64,000 bases of DNA from Qipengyuania profundimaris (GCF_030717945.1 NZ_JAVAIM010000001.1:1983131-2047130); one strand, 5' to 3'; shown: positions 8,993 through 20,632, numbered from the stretch's first letter. Notes: generated by a model not told the origin, from the letters alone. A program made the numbers and translations.

Positions 8993-9654
8993 CACGCCCG
9001 CTGCGCTGGCTCGCGTGGCTGCTGGGCGTGCCGCTGACGCTCACGATACTCTTTCTGCTCGGCACTTGGATCGGCAGTTCGATCCCGCGCAACGGCGACT
9101 GGGCCGAGCCTACCCAAGGCGTCGAGATCCTCATCGAGACCAACGGCATCCACACCGGGATCGTGATGCCGCTGGTCACGCCGCAGAAGGACTGGCGCAG
9201 CGCTTTCCCGGCAGCGGACCTCGGGAACCCGTACCGCCCCTATACCCATGTCTCTGTCAGCTGGGGCGAACGAGAGGTCTTCCTCAATACGCCGACCTGG
9301 GCGGACCTCACCTTGGGCACGGCGATCGGCGCAGCCTTCGGCGGCGATGGCCTGCTCCACGCCGCGCATTATGTCCGCCCGGCACCGTCCGCCGACATCC
9401 GCCCGCTGCGTATCACGGAAACGCAGTATGCCCGCCTCGTCGCTGAGATCGAGCGACAGGTCCTGCCGCCCGACCAGCGTAAACTACATGCAGGCTATGC
9501 CCCCTACGACGTCTTCTACGACGCGCCCGGCACCTATCACCTCGGCAATACCTGCAACCAGTGGACCAGCGACACGCTGGCCGCCGCGGGTATCAGGACG
9601 GGCTGGTGGACGCCCTTGCCGGGCGGCGTGATGAAATGGGTGCCGCAGCTTTAG
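8989..9654 (+). CDS. DUF2459 family protein (TIGR02117-type)
   Basis: A 221-residue protein with one N-terminal membrane segment (WLAWLLGVPLTLTILFLLGTWI). The body has ETNGIHTGIVMPL, HVSVSWGEREVFLNTPTW and GNTCNQWTSDTLAAAG, which I recognise as the DUF2459/TIGR02117 family of unknown function. The conserved histidine and the cysteine of NTCNQW resemble a cysteine-peptidase-like arrangement, but that is speculation. GTG start overlaps the prmA stop. Converges with the serine hydrolase gene, their stop codons overlapping. Confidence 0.75.
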   Translation: MTRPLRWLAWLLGVPLTLTILFLLGTWIGSSIPRNGDWAEPTQGVEILIETNGIHTGIVMPLVTPQKDWRSAFPAADLGNPYRPYTHVSVSWGEREVFLNTPTWADLTLGTAIGAAFGGDGLLHAAHYVRPAPSADIRPLRITETQYARLVAEIERQVLPPDQRKLHAGYAPYDVFYDAPGTYHLGNTCNQWTSDTLAAAGIRTGWWTPLPGGVMKWVPQL

Positions 9655-10748
9655 GCGGCGTTGGCGCCCTGCGCGTATTCGCGGTTTTCATAAGCCTCGA
9701 TCGCCCGCACGACCTCGTGCATCATGCCCATGCGCGCCGCATAGGATGCGCGGGTCCGGGCGATGAGCACGGCAACGCCATACTGGTTGCCGCCATCGGA
9801 GGTTACGACGCCGACATCGTTATAGCCCGATTGCTCGCCATCGAAGAACTGGCCGGTGCCGGTCTTGTGCGCGATCGTCCAGCCCGGTGGCAGGCCGCCC
9901 TTCAGCCGGTTCGGCCCGCTGCGCGTCTCGCCGAGGATTTGCAGCAGGTATTCGGTCGACACCGACGAGAGCAGTTCGCCGCGCACAAGGCGGCCCAAGG
10001 CCAGCGCGATACCCTCGGCCGTCGCCCCGTCGATCGGATCGGCAAGATAGCTTTCGAACGCGCTCCTGCGAACCGCATCGGGCACTTCGTCACGCGCTTC
10101 GTAGAAGCTGTTGCCATAGCTGTAGGACTGGTTCCACGTCAGCCCCGCGATAGCGCTCTGCTTGTTACGTTCATCGAGCCCGAAGCGAACGCCTTCGATG
10201 TCGCGATCCTCGAGAAACTCCTCGACCTCTTCCGGCCCGCCCACTCGGCGCAGAATCCGATCGTTGGCCGTGTTGTCGCTGCGGGTCAGGGCACGATCGA
10301 TCAACTCGGCATAGTCCGAACTGAACATGCCCTGCGTGCGCACGATGTCGCGGATCGGCTGGTGGAACAGGGTGAGGTCTTCGCGCCGGATCACCACCCG
10401 CTCGCCAAGGTCCAGGTCGCGCTCGTCCGCATGGGCGAGAGCAGTCATCGTCACCCACAGCTTGCTGACGCTCTGCTGCGGCAGCATCGCCTCGCCATTG
10501 GCAGACGCCATCCGGTCCGCCGCGATGTCGTAGACCGCGATGCCGACCTCGCCCGGGAAGCGTTCGGCGATCTCTTCCAGTTCCAGTTCGAGCTCGATCT
10601 GCGCGATGGAGCGCGGCTGCTCCTCGCTCTCTTCCTGTGCGACAATAGGCGCGTTCTTCCCCTGCTGCGCGCGCGGCAGCCATGTCACGAAAATCGCGAG
10701 GGCAAGCACAGGCAAGAGTAGGAAAACGAAACGGAAATAGCTGGTCAC
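9651..10748 (-). CDS. class A beta-lactamase-like serine hydrolase
   Basis: A 365-residue protein anchored by one N-terminal hydrophobic segment. It has SVSK (Ser93-Lys96), SDN (157-159) and HKTGTG (Lys295), the three penicillin-interacting motifs, and class A-like GLPPGWTIAHKTG. A glutamate lies 36 residues after the SDN serine, exactly where Glu166 falls after Ser130 in class A enzymes, but the loop reads ERNKQ rather than ExxLN, and a tyrosine/asparagine-rich insertion follows. It may be a genuine beta-lactamase with an altered omega loop or a DD-peptidase-like hydrolase. Confidence 0.75.
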   Translation of the reverse strand: MTSYFRFVFLLLPVLALAIFVTWLPRAQQGKNAPIVAQEESEEQPRSIAQIELELELEEIAERFPGEVGIAVYDIAADRMASANGEAMLPQQSVSKLWVTMTALAHADERDLDLGERVVIRREDLTLFHQPIRDIVRTQGMFSSDYAELIDRALTRSDNTANDRILRRVGGPEEVEEFLEDRDIEGVRFGLDERNKQSAIAGLTWNQSYSYGNSFYEARDEVPDAVRRSAFESYLADPIDGATAEGIALALGRLVRGELLSSVSTEYLLQILGETRSGPNRLKGGLPPGWTIAHKTGTGQFFDGEQSGYNDVGVVTSDGGNQYGVAVLIARTRASYAARMGMMHEVVRAIEAYENREYAQGANAA

Positions 10749-10790
10749 ACTGTCGGCAACGCGGCGCTACGCAATCAGGTCCGAGATTCC

Positions 10791-12257
10791 TCAGGCGAGC
10801 TTCGCGTCCGCCACGGCCTCGCCCGGTAGCGGTTTGCCGGTCTGCAGGAAGGCCCGCACCCGTTCACTGAACATCAGCTTCCCGTTCGGATAATGCTTCC
10901 GGTGGATCGCCATGAGCCGGTCGAGATTGTTCTCACCGAGCGAATTCCGAAAACCCGGGATCAGCGCGCTCTTGCCGAAATGCGGACGGGTTTCCGGCTC
11001 GTATTGCAGAACCATTCGCTGCAACCTCTCCAGCCAAGCGTAATCGCGCGGATCGGCGAACAGGTCGATGGCTGCAACCGGCCCGTCGTGATTGGCGGCG
11101 AAGACGAGGTCGGATGTCCCCGGCAATTCGCGTACGCTGATGACGCCCTTCAGGAAGAAGCCGAGATCGCGCAAGCCGTCGGCCTCGCGCATGATGAACT
11201 TGACCACCGCCGGGCCTTTTTCCAGCGGCACGAAGAACGCGAGATTGTATCCGGTGTAAGTCGTCGAGAAACAGCCGCGCAGGATATCGGGCGCGCGCTC
11301 GCTGGCGAGGCCGGGCTTGGGATCGTAGAGATAGTCGAGGTCGTAAGGATCGGTCTGGATCTGGTCACGCTGGACGAGATCGAGCCTGTCGAGCAAGCGC
11401 TGCAGCGGTCGGCGCAGCGCCGGCAGGAAGCGGTCGAGCTTCTGGTACCGCTTGATGATCCAGCGCGCGATTGGCGCGAGGAAACCCCCGCCCTCTCGCA
11501 CCTTCTCCACCCGCGCTGTCGTCTGGCAGGGCGAGAGGGTAGCCAGCATCATCACCGGATCGTCCGGATTGGAATAGGGGAGGACCACCCAGTTCGACGC
11601 GATGGTGCCTTGCTGCAATTCGCGCAGTTTCGACAGGCGGTTGATATGGCTTGTCGAGATGAACGCCTCGACCGGTGCCGTCTCCAGCTCCAGTTCGACG
11701 ATGGGCGCAATCGTGCCGAACGACAGGGCGACATAGGCAAAGTCGGGATCGGCGCGTGTCAGGCGGACGCGCTTTCCGCTATCGTCGAGGAACGTCAGCG
11801 CGGTAACGGCATCGGCCATCACCCCTCGGTCGCCGAAGCCATGCGTCCCGGTCGCGAGCGCGCCCACCACCGTCTGTTTCATGTAATTGCCCGAGTTGAT
11901 CAGGCGGCGGTCGTGCTTGATCAGGAACCGCTTGAACCGCTCGACCGTGACCGACGCGCCGACCGTCGCGATGCCGGTTGCCGGATCGTAATCCATCCGG
12001 TCGAGACCGCCCTCCTCCATCATCATAGCGTTGATACCGGGCACGATCTGGACGCCGTTATAGGAGTGCGACTTGCCGACGCAGCTATAGCAGCCTTTCG
12101 CCATGTCCGCGCACAGCTTGGCCTCGTCATGCGGGATGCGCGCCTCGGCATCGCCGCGATAGACGTGGATCCACGACGCGATGCGCCGTGTGCCCTCTTC
12201 ACCCGCCTGCCGGTCGAGCTTGCGCTGCTTCCGCCCGCGCCGAATTTCCTCGAACAT
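10791..12257 (-). CDS. FAD-linked oxidase (D-arabinono-1,4-lactone oxidase-like)
   Basis: A 488-residue cytosolic flavoprotein with a PCMH-type FAD-binding domain at the N-terminus (CYSCVGKSHSYNGVQIVPG, and NSGNYMKQTVVGALATGTHGFG around residues 115-140) and a C-terminal ALO-like domain ending with KHYPNGKLMFSERV. Such enzymes oxidise sugar lactones or related alcohols. The phosphate-binding GNYMKQTVVGALATGTHG is well kept, but no histidyl-FAD attachment motif is obvious. Start at 12257 is preceded by purine-rich AGGGGGTCAGGGGG. Substrate unassigned. Confidence 0.75.
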   Translation of the reverse strand: MFEEIRRGRKQRKLDRQAGEEGTRRIASWIHVYRGDAEARIPHDEAKLCADMAKGCYSCVGKSHSYNGVQIVPGINAMMMEEGGLDRMDYDPATGIATVGASVTVERFKRFLIKHDRRLINSGNYMKQTVVGALATGTHGFGDRGVMADAVTALTFLDDSGKRVRLTRADPDFAYVALSFGTIAPIVELELETAPVEAFISTSHINRLSKLRELQQGTIASNWVVLPYSNPDDPVMMLATLSPCQTTARVEKVREGGGFLAPIARWIIKRYQKLDRFLPALRRPLQRLLDRLDLVQRDQIQTDPYDLDYLYDPKPGLASERAPDILRGCFSTTYTGYNLAFFVPLEKGPAVVKFIMREADGLRDLGFFLKGVISVRELPGTSDLVFAANHDGPVAAIDLFADPRDYAWLERLQRMVLQYEPETRPHFGKSALIPGFRNSLGENNLDRLMAIHRKHYPNGKLMFSERVRAFLQTGKPLPGEAVADAKLA

Positions 12258-12418
12258 AATGCCCCCTGACCCCCTTTCGCGAGGAATATCAGCTTCGTTT
12301 CGCGCAAGCGAGGATAGATGCGACATCGCGGCGTCCGCAGAGAGGCTCGGCCTGGCGGGGAACCAAGCCCGCGCTCACCCACTCCTGAGGCATCTCTTCG
12401 AAACACATGGATTGCATC

Positions 12419-13090
12419 ATGACCAAGACACTTCTCATCACCGGCGCATCGACAGGTATCGGCGCGGCAACCGCCCGCGCTGCAGCCGAAGCGGGCTGGA
12501 ACGTCGCCCTGCTGGCGCGTTCGGAGGACAAGCTGGAGAGCCTTGCAGGCGACATCGGCGACGCCGCGCTCGCCCTGCCTTGCGACGTCACCGACAAAGA
12601 CCAGTTGCGCGATGCGATCGGCACAACGGTCGAGAAATTCGGCGCGCTCGACGCGGTCTATGCCAACGCCGGCAGGGGGGTGGACTCACCGGGCGTCGAA
12701 AAAGGCGATCCGGACGAATGGCACGACATGATCCATCTCAACATCCTTGCCGTGCTTTACACCGCGCATGCCGCCCTGCCCGAACTGCGGAAGACCAAGG
12801 GGCACTTCGTGGTCACAGGCTCCAAGGCCGGGCGCGATCACCTGAAGGGATCGATCTACGGCGCGACCAAGTGGTTCGTGCAGGGCTTCGCCGGCAATCT
12901 GGCGGAGGAAATGCGCGAATGGGGCGGCCGCTGCACGGTCATCACGCCCGGCATGGTCGACACGCCCTTCTTCGACGAGGCCAAGCCCGACAAGATCCAG
13001 CCTGAGGATGTGGCCAGCGCTGTGGTCTTCGCTCTCTTGCAGCCGGATACGGCGGCGGTGCGCGAGATTCACATCATGCCAAACGACTGA
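12419..13090 (+). CDS. short-chain dehydrogenase/reductase
   Basis: A 223-residue SDR with TGASTGIG at residues 8-15, NAG (YANAGRG), the catalytic serine in VTGSKAGR and YGATK (Tyr-x-x-x-Lys). C-terminal VITPGMVDTPFF fits. It resembles the YdfG/serine-dehydrogenase-like or clavulanate-type small SDRs; the substrate is not predictable. An in-frame ATG at 12407 is an alternative start. It converges with the CinA-like gene, leaving no intergenic space. Confidence 0.87.
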   Translation: MTKTLLITGASTGIGAATARAAAEAGWNVALLARSEDKLESLAGDIGDAALALPCDVTDKDQLRDAIGTTVEKFGALDAVYANAGRGVDSPGVEKGDPDEWHDMIHLNILAVLYTAHAALPELRKTKGHFVVTGSKAGRDHLKGSIYGATKWFVQGFAGNLAEEMREWGGRCTVITPGMVDTPFFDEAKPDKIQPEDVASAVVFALLQPDTAAVREIHIMPND

Positions 13091-13582
13091 TCAGCGGCTT
13101 AGCGCCTCTTCCAGCGCTGCCAGCGCGGCGCGGGTAAAGGCTTCCATATTGGCGATGCGGTCGTCGCGTCCGGTTTCGGTGACAGCGACATGCTCGAAGC
13201 CGTCCGGGCCGACGATTGCCGTTACGCTCCGACCGGCGGGTGCGCCGCTCGGATGGTTCGACCCGCCGACGGAACCGCTTTCGGCGATTCCCCACTCCGC
13301 GCCGAAGTTGTCGCGGATGGCGCGCGCCTGCAGCAGTGCATAGTCTTCACTCGCCCCGCGCATCCCGGTATAGGCATCGCGCGGCAGGGCGAACAGCACA
13401 TCGCGGGCGCGGAAGGAGTAGACCACACCGCCCCCGACGAAGAAGTCTAGCGCCCCCGGCACGGTGAGCAGCGATGCGGCGATCAGCCCGCCCGTCGCGC
13501 CATCGGCGACGGCGATCTTCTCGCCTCGCTCCCGCAGACGCGCCGCAATGCGGAGCGCGATGGAATGCGTCTCTGTCAGCAA
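13091..13582 (-). CDS. CinA C-terminal-domain protein (PncC-like)
   Basis: A 163-residue stand-alone CinA C-terminal domain. The family motif ADGATGGLIAASLLTVPGALDFFVGGGVVYS corresponds to the AES.TGG..A..LT..PGAS..F.GG.V.Y pattern of nicotinamide-nucleotide amidases, and GSVGGSNHPSG aligns with the AG.GG...P.G motif. PncC converts NMN to nicotinate mononucleotide. In this member the usual AES is ADG and Ser of PGAS is Asp-less (PGAL), so activity is uncertain. It lies downstream of ligA, an NMN-producing enzyme, separated by a terminator. Confidence 0.75.
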   Translation of the reverse strand: MLTETHSIALRIAARLRERGEKIAVADGATGGLIAASLLTVPGALDFFVGGGVVYSFRARDVLFALPRDAYTGMRGASEDYALLQARAIRDNFGAEWGIAESGSVGGSNHPSGAPAGRSVTAIVGPDGFEHVAVTETGRDDRIANMEAFTRAALAALEEALSR

Positions 13583-13595
13583 TTTGCGACCTCAA

Positions 13596-13631
13596 GAAAA
13601 ATGCGGGAGGCAAGCAAGCCCACCTCCCGCA
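13596..13631 (-). terminator. intrinsic terminator downstream of ligA
   Basis: On the minus strand TGCGGGAGG (13623-13631) pairs perfectly with CCTCCCGCA (13602-13610) across a 12-base loop and is followed by TTTTTC (13596-13601). This is a 9-bp GC-rich stem with a U-tract, about 115 bases after the ligA stop and just before the cinA-like gene, so it should separate the two transcripts. Confidence 0.75.
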
Positions 13632-13643
13632 AGGAGAAAAGGC

Positions 13644-13716
13644 TTCGAAGAGCCCTTCGGGTCGCACCCGGGGCTTTACCAGCGGTGAAACTGAGGTCCC
13701 CACCCAATTGGGTGGG
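13644..13716. repeat. palindrome cluster between ligA and cinA-like gene
   Basis: CCCACCCAATTGGGTGGG at 13699-13716 is a perfect 18-bp palindrome. Just upstream, around 13650-13675, AGCCC-TT-CGGGT and ACCCG-GGGCT form a further long hairpin. Neither has a T-tract. They lie between the ligA stop and its terminator, so they would be transcribed as 3' structure of ligA mRNA, or act as protein-binding sites. No function can be assigned. Confidence 0.5.
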
Positions 13717-13745
13717 AAGCGTGAATTTCTCGACGAAGATCATCG

Positions 13746-15848
<2,103 letters not shown>

Positions 15849-15891
15849 CTACCCATTACACATCGCGGATGGGCGCAACAGGGGATGGGAT

Positions 15892-16884
15892 ATGCGGACG
15901 CGCAGCAAAGTCGGGATCGGATGTTTGGCGATCATACTCGCGCTGGTCGGCGCGGGCGCATGGTTCTGGTTCACCCGCGAACCCCGCCCTATCGTCGTGG
16001 CAGAGGCAGGCGATGGCGGCGAACGCGTCATGCTCGGAGAGACGCCTGCCAATTTCTATCCCGGCGCAGGCGAAGGACCGCGTCCGGCCATCCTGCTGCT
16101 CGGCGGGTCCGAGGGCGGCTTGAAGGACTTCCGCAACGCCTACGCGCGCCAGCTCGCCGCCGAGGGTTATTCGGTCCTCTACCCCGGCTACACCGCGACG
16201 GGAGAAGCGAACCGCGCCTTCAACATGGTGCCGCTCGAGATCTTCGACGCGGCGCTGGACTGGCTCGCCGCGCGACCGGACATCGCATCGGGTCCGGTCG
16301 CAGCCATCGGCCATTCGAAGGGAGCGGAAGGCGCCCTGCTGCTCGCCAGCCGCGATCCGCGGATCGGCGCCGTCGTCGCGGCGATGCCGAGCGATGTCGT
16401 CTGGCAGGGTTTCTCCTTCGACCAGATCGATATGTCCGACCTGCAGTCTTCATGGAGCGCGGGCGGGAAGCCGGTGCCCTACGCTCGCTACGAAATGCTG
16501 CCATGGTACGAATGGGCCTCGGGTGCGACCATGCTCGACATGTTCGAGGGCAGCCGCGCGGCGGCGGAAGGGCAGGCCGATGCCCTAATCGCCATAGAGC
16601 AGATCGAGGCACCCGTGATGCTGATCTGCGGCGAGCAGGACAATCTCTGGCCCGGCTGCGACATGGCCCGCAATCTGCGCGATCGCGCCGCAGCGGGCGG
16701 GCCGGAAGTCGAACTTCTCGCCTATGAGGACGCAGGCCACTGGGGTTTCGGCTCGGCCACGAGCCTTGCCGAGGGTGACAAGCGCTATCTCGGCCGGATG
16801 GGCGGAAGCGAAGAAGCCGACATGGCCGCGCGCGAGGACCAATGGCCGAAAATCCTCGCTTTTCTGCGGGCCAGTCTCCGCTAG
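15892..16884 (+). CDS. alpha/beta hydrolase, BAAT/dienelactone-hydrolase-like
   Basis: A 330-residue protein with an N-terminal membrane anchor (VGIGCLAIILALVGAGAWFWF), then a hydrolase fold: ILLLGGSEGG (oxyanion loop), AAIGHSKGAEGALLLAS (Ser142 nucleophile), LICGEQDNLWP (Asp) and YEDAGHWGF (His). The pattern GGSEGG plus GHSKG is typical of the C-terminal domain of acyl-CoA thioesterase/BAAT proteins. It probably acts at the periplasmic face; substrate unknown. ATG preceded by GGGGATGGGAT. It sits between ligA and recN in opposite orientation. Confidence 0.8.
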   Translation: MRTRSKVGIGCLAIILALVGAGAWFWFTREPRPIVVAEAGDGGERVMLGETPANFYPGAGEGPRPAILLLGGSEGGLKDFRNAYARQLAAEGYSVLYPGYTATGEANRAFNMVPLEIFDAALDWLAARPDIASGPVAAIGHSKGAEGALLLASRDPRIGAVVAAMPSDVVWQGFSFDQIDMSDLQSSWSAGGKPVPYARYEMLPWYEWASGATMLDMFEGSRAAAEGQADALIAIEQIEAPVMLICGEQDNLWPGCDMARNLRDRAAAGGPEVELLAYEDAGHWGFGSATSLAEGDKRYLGRMGGSEEADMAAREDQWPKILAFLRASLR

Positions 16885-16893
16885 CGGCGAAAG

Positions 16894-18558
16894 TTAAACC
16901 CCCTCCAGCAGTCGATCCGCCTGCGCCCGCGCCTCGGGCGTCACTTCCGCGCCGCTGAGCATGCGGGCGATTTCTTCCTGCCGCCCCGCCTCGTCGAGCA
17001 GGGCCACGCTGGTGCGAGTCACCGTGCCGTCGGAGCTTTTGGCGATCATGTAATGCGTGCGGCCGCGCGCTGCGACTTGCGGGCTATGAGTCACGGCAAG
17101 CAACTGGCCGTCGGCCGCCAGCCGGGCGAGACGTTCGCCGATGGCGCTGGCCACTGCGCCGCCGACGCCGCGGTCGATCTCGTCGAAGATGATCGTGGCC
17201 GCTCCGCCCTTTTCCGCGAGCGCGACCTTCAGCGCGAGGATGAAGCGCGAGAGCTCGCCGCCGCTGGCGATCTTGGCGAGCGGGGCGAAATCGGCGCCGG
17301 GGTTGGTCGAAATGAGGAATTCGACCGCGTCTAACCCGTGCGCGCCCCAGCGTTCTTCGGGCAATTCGGTGACGGACGTCTTGAACTGCGCGGCGTCTAG
17401 CTTGAGCGGAGCAAGCTCGCCCGCCACCGCCTCGTCCAGCCGCAAGGCCGCCGCCACGCGATTGGCATGCAGAGCTTCGGCCTCGGCGCGATAGCGTGCG
17501 CCCGCCTCTTTCGCTGCGGCTTCGAGCGCGTCCAGTTCGGCCTCACCGCCCTCGATCGAGTCCAGCGCGGCGCGGAATTCGCGCATCTTTTCGGGCAGTT
17601 CGTCGACCTCGCAGCGATGCTTGCGGGCCAGCGCGCGCAATTCGAATAGCCGCGTTTCCGCTGCATCGAGCGCTTGCGGATCGTGGACCAGCGCTTCGGC
17701 GGCCGCCTGCAACTTGTCTTCGGCCTCGCCCGCTTCGATCACCGCCCGATCGAGTGCGCCGAGGGCTTCTGCCAGCAAAGGATGTTCGGGCGCGATCCGG
17801 TCGAGCCGCCGCGCTGCCACGCGTAAAGCAGCTAGCGGCGAATCCGAACCCTCCCAGATATGCCGCAACTCCTCGAGATCGCCGGACAGCTTCTCGCCCT
17901 TCTGCATGTCGGCACGGGCTTCGGCGAGCCGCGCTTCCTCGCCCGCCTGCGGTTCGAGTGCAGTGAGTTCGGTGAGGTGCGCCAGTAGCAGGTCCTGATC
18001 AGCCTTGGCCGTCTCCACCGCCTCGCGCGCCTCGCCAAGCGCCTCCTCGGCGCTGCGCCACTTGCTCCACGCCTGCGCGACGCGGGCCGTGTCGGCACCG
18101 GCAAAACGATCAAGCAAGGCGCGGTGGCCGCGCGGATTGACGAGGCCGCGGTCGTCGTGCTGGCCATGCAGCTCCACCAGATGCGCCGCCATCTCGCGCA
18201 GCAAGCCCATGCTGACGTTCTGATCGTTGACGAAGGCCTTGCTCTTGCCGTCGGCCTTCAACTGGCGGCGCAGGATCAGCGGCTCACCATCCTCCACCTC
18301 GATATCGGCATCGTCGAGCAATTCGGCGAGCGGCGCGGGCAGCGCGGCGAATTCGAAACTGGCGGTGACGCTCGCCTTGTCTTCGCCCGCGCGGACCAGC
18401 CCGCTGTCGGCGCGATTGCCCAGCACCAAGCCGAGCGAGTCCAGCAGGATCGACTTGCCCGCCCCGGTTTCCCCGGTAAGCACGCCGAGCCCGCGCCCGA
18501 AATCGAGATCGAGCGCTTCGATCAGCACGATGTTGCGAATGGCGAGCCGGGTCAGCAT
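16894..18558 (-). CDS. recN: DNA repair protein RecN
   Basis: A 554-residue SMC-like ATPase used in double-strand-break repair. Seen: N-terminal IRNIVLIEALDLDFGRGL and Walker A GETGAGKSILLDSLG, a central coiled coil rich in Ala/Glu/Arg (residues about 150-370), the signature LSRFILALK (preceded by GGE) and Walker B IIFDEIDRGVGG with ALAEKGGAAT before it, and a C-terminal LLAVTHSPQVAARG. It follows the CapA-like gene and bamD on the same strand. Confidence 0.96.
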   Translation of the reverse strand: MLTRLAIRNIVLIEALDLDFGRGLGVLTGETGAGKSILLDSLGLVLGNRADSGLVRAGEDKASVTASFEFAALPAPLAELLDDADIEVEDGEPLILRRQLKADGKSKAFVNDQNVSMGLLREMAAHLVELHGQHDDRGLVNPRGHRALLDRFAGADTARVAQAWSKWRSAEEALGEAREAVETAKADQDLLLAHLTELTALEPQAGEEARLAEARADMQKGEKLSGDLEELRHIWEGSDSPLAALRVAARRLDRIAPEHPLLAEALGALDRAVIEAGEAEDKLQAAAEALVHDPQALDAAETRLFELRALARKHRCEVDELPEKMREFRAALDSIEGGEAELDALEAAAKEAGARYRAEAEALHANRVAAALRLDEAVAGELAPLKLDAAQFKTSVTELPEERWGAHGLDAVEFLISTNPGADFAPLAKIASGGELSRFILALKVALAEKGGAATIIFDEIDRGVGGAVASAIGERLARLAADGQLLAVTHSPQVAARGRTHYMIAKSSDGTVTRTSVALLDEAGRQEEIARMLSGAEVTPEARAQADRLLEGV

Positions 18559-18619
18559 CGCCGATGTGCTTAGCGCAGGCCGATGGCCGCGTCACGATAG
18601 CAGGCGGCGGGCCTGTGAA

Positions 18620-20632
18620 TTATTGCGCGACGTGCGAGGCGTGCCAGCGGTCGGCTTCGGATGCGCCATCGACGCTCCAAGAGATGAGCTCGAAATCATC
18701 GATGGCGATGGGTTCGAGATTGCCGGATTGGGCCATCGGGACGAAGCGCAGGATCGGGCGGAACGGGCGGGTGTTGCCCTCCGCTTCCTCGGGTTTGACG
18801 AAATCGAAGCTTAAGTCCTGCCATGCCTCGGCGGCGGGCATTTCGCGGGTTTCAAGGATGTCGCCGCGCCAGCGGGCGCTGGGCTGCTCGCCCGGCTGTG
18901 GTCGATCCTTGATGCGCAGCTCGATCCGCGCCGCCACCGGCAGCTTGACCCGCGCCCGCAAGGTGTATGCGCCCGCAGGTACATCGCGCAGGTAGGCGTG
19001 GGTGAAGAACGCCGGGTTTGATGCAGCCTTTTCCGGGCGCAGCACAGCGTAGGCCTCGCCATCGTGGGAGGCAAACTCGAGACCCGCATCGTCGCTCATG
19101 AAGGCGCGCTCCATCGCATCGCCTTGGCGCGCCATAGCGAAATCGCCGCGTCCGATCACGTCGCGGCCCAATCGCGTGCCTTCGCAGGAAGGAGCGAAAT
19201 CGGAGAGCGTGAATTCGTCCGTGGCCCGACGATGGCAGCTTTCATCCATACCGCCGCGCTGATCGGCGTAGACGACCGCGTGGCCGCCGCTCATTGAGAG
19301 CTTCGTCCCGCGTTCGACCGAGAAGCCGAACAGGCGGCGGAGCACACGCTCGCGCATCGCACCAACCGCAGGCATGGGGCGGTAATCGATCACGCCGACG
19401 GGCACGAACTCCGCCCGCAGGAAGCGCCCCTTTTCGAGGATCGCGCGGATGGCGTAGGTCACATGCGTGCGCGGATGTTGCTGGTCGAACAGGAAGTTGC
19501 CGATCGACGGTGCGACCAGCGCCTTCCGATAGACCTCGACCCCCATGACGAGATGCGGGTGATGGCCGATGGCGAGCGGCGCGCCCTGTTCTACCGCTTC
19601 GCGCAGTCGGCCGATGGTCGTGTCACTCGGCCGGTCGATATATTCCGCGCCGCCATGATATTGCAGCACCGGCACGTTGCGCCGCTTTCGTTCGCGCTCG
19701 ACGCTGCGGCGGACCTGCCCGCGCGTGCCGAATGCCGCGCCGCCCTTGTCCGCAGTCGCAACCTGGTGCGCTCCGTTTGAGCCTTCCCAGCCGACGAAGC
19801 CCAGCATGGCGAGCGAGGTGTCGCCGAGTTGGATCTCGGCTGCTCGATCGGCCTGCGTCTCGTCATGGCCCGCGCCCGAATGCGCAAGGCCGGCGCGATC
19901 CAGCGCGGCGATGGTCGAGGCGATACCGGGCTCGCCGTAATCGTAAATGTGGTTATTGCCCAGCGAGACATAGTCGACCCCGGCGCGTTTCAATGCCGCT
20001 GCCAGTGCGGGCGGAGAGAAAAAGGTGATGCTCTTGCCCGGTAGGCGCGGACCGGGAGCCTCGTCGGCAAGCACCGTTTCGAGATTGACCGACGCCAGAT
20101 CCGCGCTCTCCATATATGGTCGCATGTGTGCGAGCAGCCGGTCGAGGTCGGCGGCGAGACTATCGCGGAAAAGCAGCTGGCGCTGGCCTGATGAAGGCTC
20201 GAAATATCGGCGTCCTGCCATGGTGTCGCCGCCGAAGAAAAGCTCGATCCGGCCCTTCTTGCGCGCGACAACCTCAATGGCCGGAATGGCGAGGCAATCG
20301 CATGCTTCGTTGCTCAGCTCGGCATGGCCGAAGGTCTGCACGACGGTGAATACGCCCGCCCCGCGAATATCGAGGCGATAGATCGGAGCGGTGGGCAAGT
20401 TTACGGCGAAGTGACCGTCCTCGCGCAGTGCGGCAGCAGAGCCGTTTATCGTGACAGTGACATCGCGGAAGTCGATGCGGTCGCGTCGGCCGTCGAGGAC
20501 GCCGCCCATCCGCACCTCTCCGGGCGCTGCGATCTCTCCGCCGACCAGCGCGTCGGCCGGATGCGCGGCAAGCGGCACCGCACACAGCGATGCCGCAGCG
20601 ACAGCGATGGCGGAAGGGACCCGGCGCAACAT
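18620..20632 (-). CDS. CapA-family (poly-gamma-glutamate capsule-type) exported metallophosphatase-like protein
   Basis: A 670-residue exported protein (signal peptide ending PLAAHP). After an N-terminal carboxypeptidase-regulatory-like region, the CapA domain begins near residue 130: ELFFGGDTMAGRR, LASVNLETVL, YVSLGNNHIYDYGEPG, and ALAIGHHPHLVMGVEVY, matching calcineurin-like metal ligands. A C-terminal beta-rich region (residues about 500-670) resembles a carbohydrate-binding-like module. CapA proteins take part in poly-gamma-glutamate or capsule metabolism. It is inserted between bamD and recN. No other capsule genes are nearby. Confidence 0.75.
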   Translation of the reverse strand: MLRRVPSAIAVAAASLCAVPLAAHPADALVGGEIAAPGEVRMGGVLDGRRDRIDFRDVTVTINGSAAALREDGHFAVNLPTAPIYRLDIRGAGVFTVVQTFGHAELSNEACDCLAIPAIEVVARKKGRIELFFGGDTMAGRRYFEPSSGQRQLLFRDSLAADLDRLLAHMRPYMESADLASVNLETVLADEAPGPRLPGKSITFFSPPALAAALKRAGVDYVSLGNNHIYDYGEPGIASTIAALDRAGLAHSGAGHDETQADRAAEIQLGDTSLAMLGFVGWEGSNGAHQVATADKGGAAFGTRGQVRRSVERERKRRNVPVLQYHGGAEYIDRPSDTTIGRLREAVEQGAPLAIGHHPHLVMGVEVYRKALVAPSIGNFLFDQQHPRTHVTYAIRAILEKGRFLRAEFVPVGVIDYRPMPAVGAMRERVLRRLFGFSVERGTKLSMSGGHAVVYADQRGGMDESCHRRATDEFTLSDFAPSCEGTRLGRDVIGRGDFAMARQGDAMERAFMSDDAGLEFASHDGEAYAVLRPEKAASNPAFFTHAYLRDVPAGAYTLRARVKLPVAARIELRIKDRPQPGEQPSARWRGDILETREMPAAEAWQDLSFDFVKPEEAEGNTRPFRPILRFVPMAQSGNLEPIAIDDFELISWSVDGASEADRWHASHVAQ

